Below are positions 4,518 to 13,310 of a DNA stretch of 13,727 bases, piece by piece. Position 1 is the stretch's first letter. Each line of letters opens with the position of its first letter. Origin of the DNA: an uncultured Collinsella sp. (GTDB lineage: Bacteria > Actinomycetota > Coriobacteriia > Coriobacteriales > Coriobacteriaceae); the NCBI GenBank assembly GCA_959602875.1, contig CAUGVQ010000052.1, positions 1 through 13,727 on the forward strand, in the 5' to 3' direction. The notes beneath the pieces are model-generated. The model did no database searches. It saw only the letters and a program-made list of their open reading frames with translations, and was not told the DNA's origin. The translations under genes were made by a program, and so were the position numbers.

Positions 4518-7175
4518 CTACTCCGTGCGCAGAGCCGTAACCGGGTCCTTCTTGGCGGCCATGCGGCTGGGCGCCAAGCCCGCCACCCACGAGAGCACGA
4601 CCGAAATCACCACGAGCGCGATACCCGGGCCCACCGGCACCGCTGCCAGGTTCTCCACCCCAGCTACCGCGTAGATAATCGCATTGACCGGGATATCCAG
4701 AAGCACCGTAATACCTACGCCAAGCAGGCCGCTCACGAGACCAATGATGAACGTTTCCGCCGTAAAGATACGGCTCACGTCGCGCTTGCTCGCACCGATG
4801 GCGCGCAGGATGCCGATCTCCTTGGTACGCTCGAGCACCGAGATGTAGGTGATGATGCCGATCATGATCGAGCTCACCACCAGCGAAATCGCCACGAACG
4901 CAATCAGAATGTAGGTGATGGCGTTCACGATGTCGGTCACGCTCGACATGAGCATGCCCACGATGTCGGTGTACTGGATCTCGGTCCCCTCGCCGTCCGC
5001 ACGAATCTGGGCATTGTAGTCATCGATGAGGTTGTCGATGGTCTCCTTCGCCTCAAAGTCAACCGGATAGATGCTGATGGTCGAGGGGCTGTCGAGGTCG
5101 CCCTTGCCCAGCAGCTCGAGATTGCCCTCGTAGGTGGCGTTGTCGGTCTGGCTCGCCATCCGCTCAGAGAACGCCTCGGCAATCTCGTCGTCCGTGAGGC
5201 CCTCGGCGCGGAGCTCGTCCACATAGGACTGCAGCTGAGCCGCCTGCTCGCCACCAATCTGGTCGAGCATGAGCTCGATAGCCTCCATCGTGAGCCCGGT
5301 CGAGCTCTCCTCAAACGGCAGCCCCGTAAAGATGTCCGTTGTGGGATCGGCCTCCTGCGCCTTCACGGCGGCGCTCTCGTCGCCGAGTTCGATCACGTGC
5401 TCGATAAGCTCGGGCGTGTAGAGGAGCGTCCCCCAGTTGGTCTCGTCGTTGCCCTCGGCAGGCCGCACAATGCCCACCACGCGCAGCTCCTCGGCGCCGT
5501 TGATCACGTCTTCCATGTAGGCGTCGTCTTCGCTCATGTCCGCCCAAGTGCCGTCGTCCTGCTCGGCAAACTTAGACGCCTCGGGCACGAGCTTGAACGT
5601 GAGCCCCATAAGCTCATCGTAGGTGTAGCTCGTCCCCTCGACCTCCTCCACCTCGCGACCGGCGACCACGTCGGCCATCATGCCGCGCAGGTCGCTCTGG
5701 TCAAGCAGCCCCAGCGCGTAGAGCGTGTAGTCGGAGATGCGCCCGTTCTCGTCCACGTACAGCACAACCTCGTCCCAGCTCTCGGGCATGTGCCCGGCAA
5801 GGACTTCGTAGTCGGTCTTCCACGTATCGCGGTTGGGCAGAAGCTCGGTAAAGACGTCGTAGGACGAGCCCATGGAGCTCATCATCTCGGTCTGGGTGTC
5901 GCCCATCGAGAACCCCAGCGCGTCCATCACGGTCGCGGGGTTCACCTGCACGGGACCGTCCGAGGTGTCGCTTGCGTAGATGTTGAGCGGCACATCGTAG
6001 GTGTACTCGATCGACGTGGTGATGTCGTCGATGCCATCGGGGTTGGAGTCGAGCCACTCCTTAATGGCGGGCATGTCGTTCTCGTTGGCGCCGTCGGCCA
6101 CGCCGGTCACCATATCGGTCACCAGGTCCTTGGAGGCAACCGTGCCCTCCTCCACCGCGCTCGCAGCGGTCTCTGCGGCGGAGCCCATCATCGAGGTCAT
6201 CATGCTCGTCATGTCCACACTTGTCTCGTTGATGGTGAGCGGGTAGCTTCCCATGGTGGACTGCTCGGTCTCGGCAATGTAGTTCTGCGCGCCGTCAGAA
6301 AGCGAAAGGATGAGCGCAATACCAATAATGCCGATGGACCCGGCAAACGCCGTCAGCAGCGTGCGCCCCTTCTTGGTCATGAGATTGTTGGCAGAAAGCG
6401 AGAGCGCCGAGCGGAAGCTCATCTGCCGCTTGCCTTTTTTGGCGTCCGCCACGGCGTGCGCCTGAATCTCCTCGGGCGTGAGGCGCTCGCGCGCCGCATC
6501 CACCGGCGCGGTATCGCTGGTGATGAGGCCGTCCGAGATACGGACGATGCGGTCGGAGTACTCCTCCGCCAGCTGCGGGTTGTGCGTGACCATGATGACA
6601 AGGCGGTCGCGGCTGAGCTCCTTTAAGATCTCCATCACCTCAACGGAGGTCTCGGTGTCAAGCGCGCCGGTGGGCTCGTCGGCAAGGATGATCTCGGGGT
6701 CGTTCACAATGGCGCGGGCGATGGCCACGCGCTGCATCTGACCGCCGGAGAGCTGGTTGGGCTTCTTCTTGAGGTGCTCGCCCAGACCCACCCGGCGCAG
6801 CGCCTCCTCCGCGCGGCGGCGGCGCTCGGCCTTGGGCGTGCCGGAGAGCACCAGCGCCATCTCTACGTTGGAGATGACCGTCTGGTGCGGAATGAGGTTG
6901 TAGCTCTGGAACACAAAGCCCACGCTGTGGTTGCGGTAGGTATCCCAGTCGCGGTCGAGGTAGCTTTTGGTCGAGCGGCCGTTGATAACAAGGTCGCCGC
7001 GCGTGTACTGGTCAAGGCCGCCGATGATGTTGAGCAAAGTGGTCTTGCCGCAGCCCGACTGGCCAAGGATGCTTACAAACTCCTGGTCGCGAAAGGTGAC
7101 GGAGATGCCCTTGAGGGCGTGGACGACGGTGTCGCCCGAGGGATAGTCCTTGGTGATGCCTTTGAGTTCGAGCAC
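4518..7175 (-). CDS. ABC transporter ATPase-permease fusion (MacB/FtsX type)
   Basis: This 885-residue protein joins an ABC ATPase to an FtsX-like permease. ATPase motifs: Walker A GQSGCGKTT (38-46), Q-loop Gln90, signature LSGGQ (142-146), Walker B IILADEPTGALD (162-173), H-loop His198. A first membrane span lies at about 273-292. An extracytoplasmic domain of roughly 455 residues follows, rich in Asp, Glu, Thr and Ser. Three more spans lie at about 750-778, 808-830 and 848-868. MacB-type proteins work as dimers and drive export or lipoprotein/peptide handling by mechanotransmission rather than classical transport. The start is a GTG giving MLELKGITKDY, the standard N-terminus, with AGAAAGG (7185-7191) ahead. 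A longer ATG start at 7262 adds 29 residues unlike the family. Substrate is unknown; no two-component system or peptide gene flanks it. Confidence 0.93.
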   Translation of the reverse strand: MLELKGITKDYPSGDTVVHALKGISVTFRDQEFVSILGQSGCGKTTLLNIIGGLDQYTRGDLVINGRSTKSYLDRDWDTYRNHSVGFVFQSYNLIPHQTVISNVEMALVLSGTPKAERRRRAEEALRRVGLGEHLKKKPNQLSGGQMQRVAIARAIVNDPEIILADEPTGALDTETSVEVMEILKELSRDRLVIMVTHNPQLAEEYSDRIVRISDGLITSDTAPVDAARERLTPEEIQAHAVADAKKGKRQMSFRSALSLSANNLMTKKGRTLLTAFAGSIGIIGIALILSLSDGAQNYIAETEQSTMGSYPLTINETSVDMTSMMTSMMGSAAETAASAVEEGTVASKDLVTDMVTGVADGANENDMPAIKEWLDSNPDGIDDITTSIEYTYDVPLNIYASDTSDGPVQVNPATVMDALGFSMGDTQTEMMSSMGSSYDVFTELLPNRDTWKTDYEVLAGHMPESWDEVVLYVDENGRISDYTLYALGLLDQSDLRGMMADVVAGREVEEVEGTSYTYDELMGLTFKLVPEASKFAEQDDGTWADMSEDDAYMEDVINGAEELRVVGIVRPAEGNDETNWGTLLYTPELIEHVIELGDESAAVKAQEADPTTDIFTGLPFEESSTGLTMEAIELMLDQIGGEQAAQLQSYVDELRAEGLTDDEIAEAFSERMASQTDNATYEGNLELLGKGDLDSPSTISIYPVDFEAKETIDNLIDDYNAQIRADGEGTEIQYTDIVGMLMSSVTDIVNAITYILIAFVAISLVVSSIMIGIITYISVLERTKEIGILRAIGASKRDVSRIFTAETFIIGLVSGLLGVGITVLLDIPVNAIIYAVAGVENLAAVPVGPGIALVVISVVLSWVAGLAPSRMAAKKDPVTALRTE

Positions 7176-7240
7176 GGGTAGGGACCTTTCTTGCAAGGTG
7201 CGGGTGGCCGAGCAACGTGGCCGCCCGCCTATCTGTTTGC

Positions 7241-7260
7241 GCGGCGCATGCGTGCGCCGC
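7241..7260. other. GC-rich hairpin in the ABC transporter leader
   Basis: GCGGCGCA (7241-7248) and TGCGCCGC (7253-7260) form a perfect 8-bp stem with a 4-base loop, about 66 bases upstream of the GTG start of the ABC gene. No U-tract follows on either strand. It could influence leader folding; no regulatory class was recognised. Confidence 0.35.
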
Positions 7261-7355
7261 ACGGCGGTTCATGATGGTCATGGTACCCGCAAGCGACGGG
7301 CTGAATCATGCGAGGGGCTCAAGTGGCAGCAGGTGATGGCGAACCTACAAACGAG

Positions 7356-7387
7356 CAGGGCTCCCCAGCATGTGCCGAGGAGCCCTG
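7356..7387 (-). terminator. Hairpin after the adhesin gene, probable terminator
   Basis: CAGGGCTCC (7356-7364) and GGAGCCCTG (7379-7387) form a 9-bp perfect stem with a 14-base loop, starting 28 bases past the adhesin stop. On the - strand CTCGTTTGTAGG follows, a weak U-tract. Position favours a terminator that separates the adhesin from the ABC gene. Confidence 0.5.
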
Positions 7388-7414
7388 TGCAAGCGCTACG
7401 CGTTGCCCGTACGG

Positions 7415-10400
7415 TTACGAGCGCTTCTTGCTGATGGCCGTACCGAACGCGATGGCACCGGCGCCTGCGAGCACCGCGATGCCCGTCATGACGAGCGCCG
7501 CGTCACCCGTACCGGGCAGCTGCTCGCCGCCGTCACCGTTGCCGGTGCCAGTGTCGGTGCCGGGGATCTTGTCGCCGCCCTCGGGCTTCTTGGGGTCGTC
7601 AGGCGTGGTGTCCTCATTCACAAAGTGTGAGCCGTCCTCACCATAGGTGACCGTTGCCACAAGCGAGCCCTCGCCGTTGTCGGTCACGCTCACGTGGACG
7701 GTGCGATCGGTGTTCTCGTCGTAGGCAATGCCGTCCTGACCGTCGTTCACCTCGGTAATGGTGTAGTCGTACTCGCCGACCTCGTCATAGCTGATGGGGC
7801 CAAAGACAACCGCACCGTTGGCGGAGTTGGTCGCCGTGGTGGCCTCGGGCATGGGTGCGCCGTCAGAACCGGTTAGCTTGAAGCTGAACTGGCCCGCAGC
7901 AAGGGCACCACCCTTGAGCTCCTTGGTCACGCTCAGCGACGCCGTCGTGTTGGCGGCCTCGTAGGTGTTGGCAAAGGCGAGGCTAGCAGATTCCTGCGTC
8001 GTGTCGGCGGAATCGATATAGGTCACCTTTGCCTCGAGGGCGTGTGTATCGGCATTGTTGGTCACGTCAACGCGCGCCGTGTAAATCGCCTCGTCATACG
8101 TGACGCCACCAGCGCCGTTGTTGACCTCGGCCACGTTGTAGTAGTACGTGCCGGGCTTCTCGAAGGTGAGGTCGCTGAAGACAAAGTTCCCGTTCGCGTC
8201 ATTGGTCACCGTCTCGACCTCTTGATCGCCGTTGCGCAGCATGAAGCTAAACTCGCCCGCCTCAAGATCGCGCCCGGTCAGGGTCTTGGTGCCGCCAATC
8301 TGAGCGGAGCCGTTAGGACCAACCACAACGGTCGTGGGCTTGTACGTATTCGTGAAGACGATGTCCTTGTTCTGCACGTCTGCGCTGACCGCCAGGGCGT
8401 TGTTACCTTGCGCGCTCTCATCCTTCGTAACGGTCACCGTTACGGTATAGACGTCCTTGGAGTACTCAACGTTATTGGCGTCGGTGCCACCCGTGCCGGG
8501 CTGACCGTCGGCACCGAGCTCGTAGACCTTGTAGGTGTGCGTACTCTCGGCCGTATAGGTGATTGCGTTGAAAGTGAAGTTTGCGGTGTTGCCCGTAGGT
8601 GCACCGTTTTCCACTTCCTGAACCAAAGTCTCAGCACCATCCGCGCCGACCTCGTAGAGCGCGAAGGTGAAGTCGCCCGCCTCAAGCGTCTCGTTATCGG
8701 CGCCGCCATTGTCAAAGACCTTGGTGCCGGCAATCTGGTAGCTCACCTTGCCATCGTTGTAGATGTTGGTGAAGTTGAGATCCGTGGCATTTACCGTCTG
8801 CTCAGCGGCATTGGTGATGGACTGGTCCTCAATCACCAGCTGACCGTTCTCATCCTCCACGTTGAAGTACAGCGTATACTGCTCGCCACTGTACGTGATG
8901 CCGGAAATCGCATTGTCGGTTTTCTCGCTCACCGTGTAGGTGTATTCGCCGGGCTCGGTGAAGGTGATGGTACCGAAATCGAACGCACCGTCAGCGCCGT
9001 TGGAAACCTCGCCGTTGGCGGCGTTGCTCGGCATGGGCGCAGTAACATTCTTAGGCGTCTTCGTGTTTTTAACCACGAAGGTGAAGGCACCGTCTGCAAG
9101 TGCGTAGTCACCGCTCTCGACCGTCACCGTCTTCTTGCCGGAGAAGCCCGCACCTGTCGGGTCGGGAGTCGTCACCGATGCCGGCTGATAGCTATTGTCG
9201 AACGCAACCGTAGCCACGTCGCCCTGCGCCACAGGAGTCCCGTCGACAGAAACGGCAACCTGCAGCTTGCCACTGTCAATACTCACCGCATACGTCACCG
9301 TATGCTTACCTGCATCGTAGGTGTAGCCGTTGAGCGTGTTGTTATTTGCCGCCGCATCCGCCGGAACGGTTTCTTTCACCTCATACGTAAAGGTCTCGCC
9401 GTCATCGGCAGCGGTGAACGTCATGCCCTTGGCAATTGGAGACATGGCATCAGTTGCAACATCGTTCGTCATCGTGGCGGCGCCGTTATGGAACGAGAGC
9501 ACTTGCCCATCGCCATCGATGCTCGCGGCGATCTTCGCGCGCGCCTCGTCGGCAGAGGTTGTTCCGCCATCGGAAGCAACCGGCGTCACGGTGAATTCGA
9601 AGTTGTTGGCCTCGCCAACGATGCCCGACAAATCCTTGCCCTTCAGGTTCTTTACAACCTTGAGCGTGCTGTCGGCAACCAGCGTCACATTCTGGTAGTA
9701 CGTATTGGTGTACGTCACGACATAATCCTGGGCGACATCCATCTCATCGGAGACAGTCGCATCCTGCACCGAAGCATCTGCAGGATTCGCCTCAACCGTA
9801 GTCACATACGAGCTGTCAGTCTTCTCGGTCACCGTATACGTTGTGTCGAGAGGCAGTCCGGAGATGGTCCACGTTTCGCCGCTCTTCAACGAGACGATGT
9901 TCTCATCGGCATCAGCTTTAATCTCAATCGACTGAGGCTCGCCATCGTTGGTGACGGCTTCGAAAGTGCCCGTCACAGCGGTGCCCTGCGCATCTTTGAA
10001 CGATACTTGGAAATCAAATACTGCATCTGTCGGAGCATTGGCGCCCTCGACCTGTTTCTTGATGGTCAGCGAGGCAGCTTCGAGCTTGTTGGTCACGTGG
10101 ATGGTCACGTCGCCGGTGAAGAGGGCATTGAGGTCGGTGACGCCTTCTTTCGACAGGTCCTGCTTAGGACTGTTCGTCATATCGCCGCTGTGGTTGAGGC
10201 ACTGCTGGATATTCAGACGCGACCAGCCGGCGTCCGCGGTGTAGGTGCTTGCCCCGTTCCCGTCGAACCCGTTGGGCGTAACGCTGCCGTTCAGCTTATA
10301 AGACAGGTCCTCTGTCTTGTCGTCATACAGGAAGTGCGACACCGTCGCGTCAGCGTCGTCGGCCCAAGTGGTGTTGGAGGAATAAGTGACGGAGGTCTGC

Positions 10401-12843
10401 GCGGTGGCATTTACGTCATGCAGCGTGGCGTCGACGTCGTCGCCCGCAGCAAAACCCTTCATGCTGTACACGAGGTCACCGATGCCGGTCTCCACGGTAA
10501 CGTTGTCGTCGGCAGTGCCAGCGTTCACATGCACGCCATCGTTGTCCACTACGATCTGGATGGCCGTGTCGTCCCTGGCATAGTCCGTGGGCGCCGCGGT
10601 CTCCACGAGCACGTAGTTGCCGTTGGCCAGCAGCTTCTCGTCAACGTCGGAGTAGATCTCCACCATGCCGTTCTGGTCCGTGGTCAGGTTCTCCGCCACA
10701 GGCTGCTCGCCATCGTCAAGCCGGCCGTTGCCGTTCGCATCCGCGAACAGCGTGTAAACAGCGCCCGCCAGGTTCTCGGTGCCGTCGGCGTTAGTCTTGT
10801 GGAGCGTCAGCTCGTTCTTGATATTAGGAACATTCAACGTGACGGAAAAAATGCGGTCGAAGCCGTTGCCACCCTGCGCGTCCGGGTAAAGGCGCTGGAT
10901 GTTTGTCGGGTTCGAGTTCTTCAGATTGCCATCAGCGCAGTAGTAGTAGCCGACGGTGTACTTGGCGTTACCGTCATTTGACGAGTCGCCGTCGTTCGCC
11001 AAGACGAAGTTATAAGTGTTGACGTCGCCGGGCAGGTTGTCGATGGTCACCTCGTCCGCACCGCCAGAGCCCAAGCGGAAACGGTAGTTGTCCGGGTTGG
11101 CCTGCGCCGCCGTGGCAACGGCTGCGGTGTCGGCACTATCCGTAACGGTCCACCCGTCGAGCGCGTTGCCCGAAACGGGGAACCACTGATTTGTATCCTC
11201 ATCCTTCTGGAGCACTATGGCGAAGATGAAGCCGTCGTCGGTGCGCTTGACCTCAGATCCCTGTCCACCACCGCCCAACATTCCGTACAGTGTGTTCGGA
11301 GCTGTAACGGTCACATGTGGCTGCGAGTACGCGCCGGTATCCCATTCGTTGCTTGAGAGCAGGAAGCCGTTTTCGAAGCGCAGATGCATCTCACCCGCAG
11401 AGCGATAACCAACCGGAACGTTATCCTCGGTCAGAACCCAATGCGAGCTCACCGTTTCAAGCTGCTCGAGCGTGATGGGCATTTCCTGGCCAGAAGCGTT
11501 CTCGTAGGTAAAGATGAACTGTCCCTGGCTATTGGTCTTACCCGAAACGGACCGGCCGTTTTGGACGACCTCATACTGCTCGTTAGCCTGTTGCAGCGTG
11601 AAGCTGACGCCGCCGAGCGGATCACCGTACTGGTCGACCTTCACGACGCCGGACTCTGGGATGTTCACGAGGTTGTACTTGAGCGACATGTTGGAGTCGG
11701 TGTTGCCGCGCTCAAGGTAGAAGAAGTCAAGGGTGTGATAGGTGCCGTCGGCGAAGGTGTTGCCGGCAAGGCTGAGAAGATCGCCCAAGGTCGTATCGTT
11801 ATAGACGGTCTCGCCCTCATCAAACTTGTTATTGTTACGGCGAGAATCCCCCTCACCAAAGGTAGAGTCGTTGTAAACCACCACACGACCCGTGGCAAAG
11901 TTAATCTCAATAGACGTTGCGTTGTGGATGCCACCGAGATCGCCCACGAGGACGCCGTCGATGTAGATCCACACGTCGTCGTCACCGGAGAAGTTATAGG
12001 TGACCTCCTGGCGCCCTGTCGTACCCTCGGGTGCGTTGTGACCGCCATCCTGCTGGACGAAGCGAGTGGACATGTGCATGCCGAAGTAGTGCTTGATCAC
12101 GGAGTTCGTCGAATTAATACCGTTTTGGGTAATACCGCCACCAGCCGTTTCATTAAAGACCTGTTCGCCGGTATTGAACGGGAAGAACTGACCGTTAGGA
12201 GACTGACCGCCCGTTTCAACACCCCATGTGTTATACAGCGTGAAGTCGCCACTGCCATTACCATCATCGTTGAACTGAGCGAAGTTCTCCTGACTGTTGT
12301 AATAGTAATAGCCGTCCTCGTCGATCTGAAGCAGACCGTCAACGTCGGTGTAGGCATCCTTGCCGTCAACGTTTGAGTCGTCAAAGAGATAATTGAGAGA
12401 CTGTCCGCCGTTTGCTTGGCTTAATACCGGATAACCGTCATTTCCCAAGTCGTTGGCAACAATGCCCGTACGTGGGCTGGCGTTGCCAGTCCACGAGTTA
12501 ATAGCACCCGCATTCTGCTCAGTCATGCCACGGCCGAACTTCAGGGCATGGCCATTATTGATACCCTCGTTTTCCTGAGCTTGAGAATACTGCGGATCAT
12601 AATCGGGATCGTTTTTCCCGGTGATCCAGTAATCGAACAGGTTGATCGTCGTGCCGCGAGGCGACACACCAGTCACGGTGTTCTGGGGGCCATCGACCGC
12701 AGCCTTCGCGATGCTCGGCGCTGCAACGATGCCAGAAAGCACCAATGCCGTCGCCGCCAGCACGGCTACTAATCTAGATGCCCCCCCCGACGCATTTTTG
12801 CCGGGGTGTGCATAGCGCCCAGGTTACTGTTCCTACCTACCAT
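7415..12843 (-). CDS. Giant LPXTG adhesin / pilin-like surface protein, 5' frame interrupted by a G8 tract
   Basis: Residues are numbered from the GTG at 12763, which opens the uninterrupted 1782-codon frame. Signal peptide core and AKA cleavage site end near 21. A fibro-slime (PA14-like) domain covers about 222-370 (FSGDDDVWIYIDG, LGGIHN). SpaA/Cna-B-like domains lie at about 372-465, 648-745 and 895-1020. Five tandem pilin isopeptide (Spy0128/FctA-like) domains follow, each with a Lys/Glu/Asn set: K1038/E1131/N1190, K1211/E1280/N1333, K1348/E1415/N1472, K1493/E1546/N1599 and K1614/E1671/N1716. A Pro/Gly linker, LPGTG (1749-1753), a hydrophobic span and KKRS complete a sortase signal. The likely role is a covalently anchored adhesin or pilus component. 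The best start is the ATG at 12843 (GGAGAG, 12849-12854). From there the frame is broken by eight G at 12781-12788 and restored by nine or six. No sortase gene is in the window. An annotation from the GTG would lack the positive n-region and any ribosome site. Confidence 0.9.
12781..12788 (-). repeat. Poly-G tract (G8 on the coding strand), candidate phase-variation switch
   Basis: Eight G on the adhesin strand follow ATGCGTC and precede CATCTAG. With G8 the frame from 12843 reads ...KMRRGGHLD and stops at TAG (12771-12769), a 24-residue peptide. With G9 or G6 it continues as ...MRRG(G)ASRLVAVL into the adhesin frame. Such tracts change length by slipped-strand mispairing in replication. Confidence 0.75.
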
Positions 12844-12848
12844 GGCAA

Positions 12849-12854
12849 CTCTCC
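12849..12854 (-). promoter_or_regulatory. Ribosome binding site fixing the adhesin start at 12843
   Basis: GGAGAG sits 5 bases before the ATG at 12843 on the - strand. It is the only good ribosome site near the 5' end of the adhesin. The GTG at 12763 has only GCATCTAGATTAGTAGCC ahead of it. This site therefore decides that translation starts upstream of the G8 tract. Confidence 0.7.
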
Positions 12855-12884
12855 AACTTCTACGTTTAAGCCACAATATCTCGA

Positions 12885-12903
12885 GCGCAGCATGCAACTG
12901 CGC
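12885..12903. other. Hairpin in the adhesin 5' leader
   Basis: GCGCAG (12885-12890) and CTGCGC (12898-12903) form a 6-bp stem with a 7-base loop, about 40 bases upstream of the adhesin ATG. Close by are the palindromes GGGCGCCC and CAGCTG (twice). These could structure the leader, but no known element was recognised. Confidence 0.25.
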
Positions 12904-12953
12904 GGGCGCCCTCGCACAGGCAGCTGCTATGCCAGCTGAGAAACATGTACGCC

Positions 12954-13191
12954 TATTATCTGACGAATTGGGTGCAAATGCTTAATAAATACTGACGACA
13001 TCTTTCGTCGGACTTACGCGCCTTATATAAAACCCCCTGCTAGATGCTCTGACTATAGGGGTCCCTCCCTCTTGTTTTATGAGGTGAAGGCGCAAATCGT
13101 AAACACTCTTGCACGGCTGCGCCCGCAACGTGAAATGAAGCCACCCGATCATCCTCTTAGGCCATTCCACAAAATATCCATATTATCTGAC
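12954..13191. promoter_or_regulatory. Two TATTATCTGAC elements between the divergent adhesin and rRNA methylase genes
   Basis: TATTATCTGAC occurs at 12954-12964 and 13181-13191. On the + strand TATTAT resembles a -10 box facing the methylase; on the - strand the same bases give GATAAT, a -10-like box facing the adhesin. No good -35 accompanies either in either direction. The intergenic stretch 12844-13310 holds no credible gene. Besides these it has a small hairpin (GACGA/TCGTC, about 12993-13009) and a CCCCT/AGGGG hairpin near 13034-13060. Confidence 0.3.
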
Positions 13192-13272
13192 ACAGCGTCT
13201 ACGGTTATTACGGTGTTTCTCGCCAACTGCTGACAGGCCACGCATAATAGAGGCGACCAACCGCACACTCCC

Positions 13273-13287
13273 CCGGGCACCGCCCGG
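13273..13287 (+). other. Hairpin just before the rRNA methylase ribosome site
   Basis: CCGGGC (13273-13278) and GCCCGG (13282-13287) form a perfect 6-bp GC stem with a 3-base loop. AAGGAGAGG (13293-13301), the ribosome site, follows 5 bases later. The closeness suggests an effect on translation initiation; this is inference. Confidence 0.3.
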
Positions 13288-13310
13288 CGCATAAGGAGAG
13301 GACGCCCGCG

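Noticed and set aside
5397..6626. 409-codon open frame on the + strand
   Set aside because: Antisense shadow of the ABC fusion gene; the product is His/Val/Gly-rich with no domain features.
7176..7262. Upstream ATG start for the ABC gene
   Set aside because: The 29 added residues are low-complexity and unlike the family; GTG at 7175 has a suitable ribosome site and the standard N-terminus.
8042..10981. 979-codon open frame on the + strand
   Set aside because: It lies entirely antisense to the adhesin, whose domains and LPGTG signal are unmistakable. Its product is a His/Arg/Val-rich sequence with no recognisable domain, as expected from the reverse complement of GC-rich Asp/Thr/Val codons.
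12761..12763. GTG at 12763 as the true adhesin start
   Set aside because: It has no ribosome site and gives a signal peptide with no positive n-region, while a good ribosome site and a basic n-region lie just upstream across the G8 tract.
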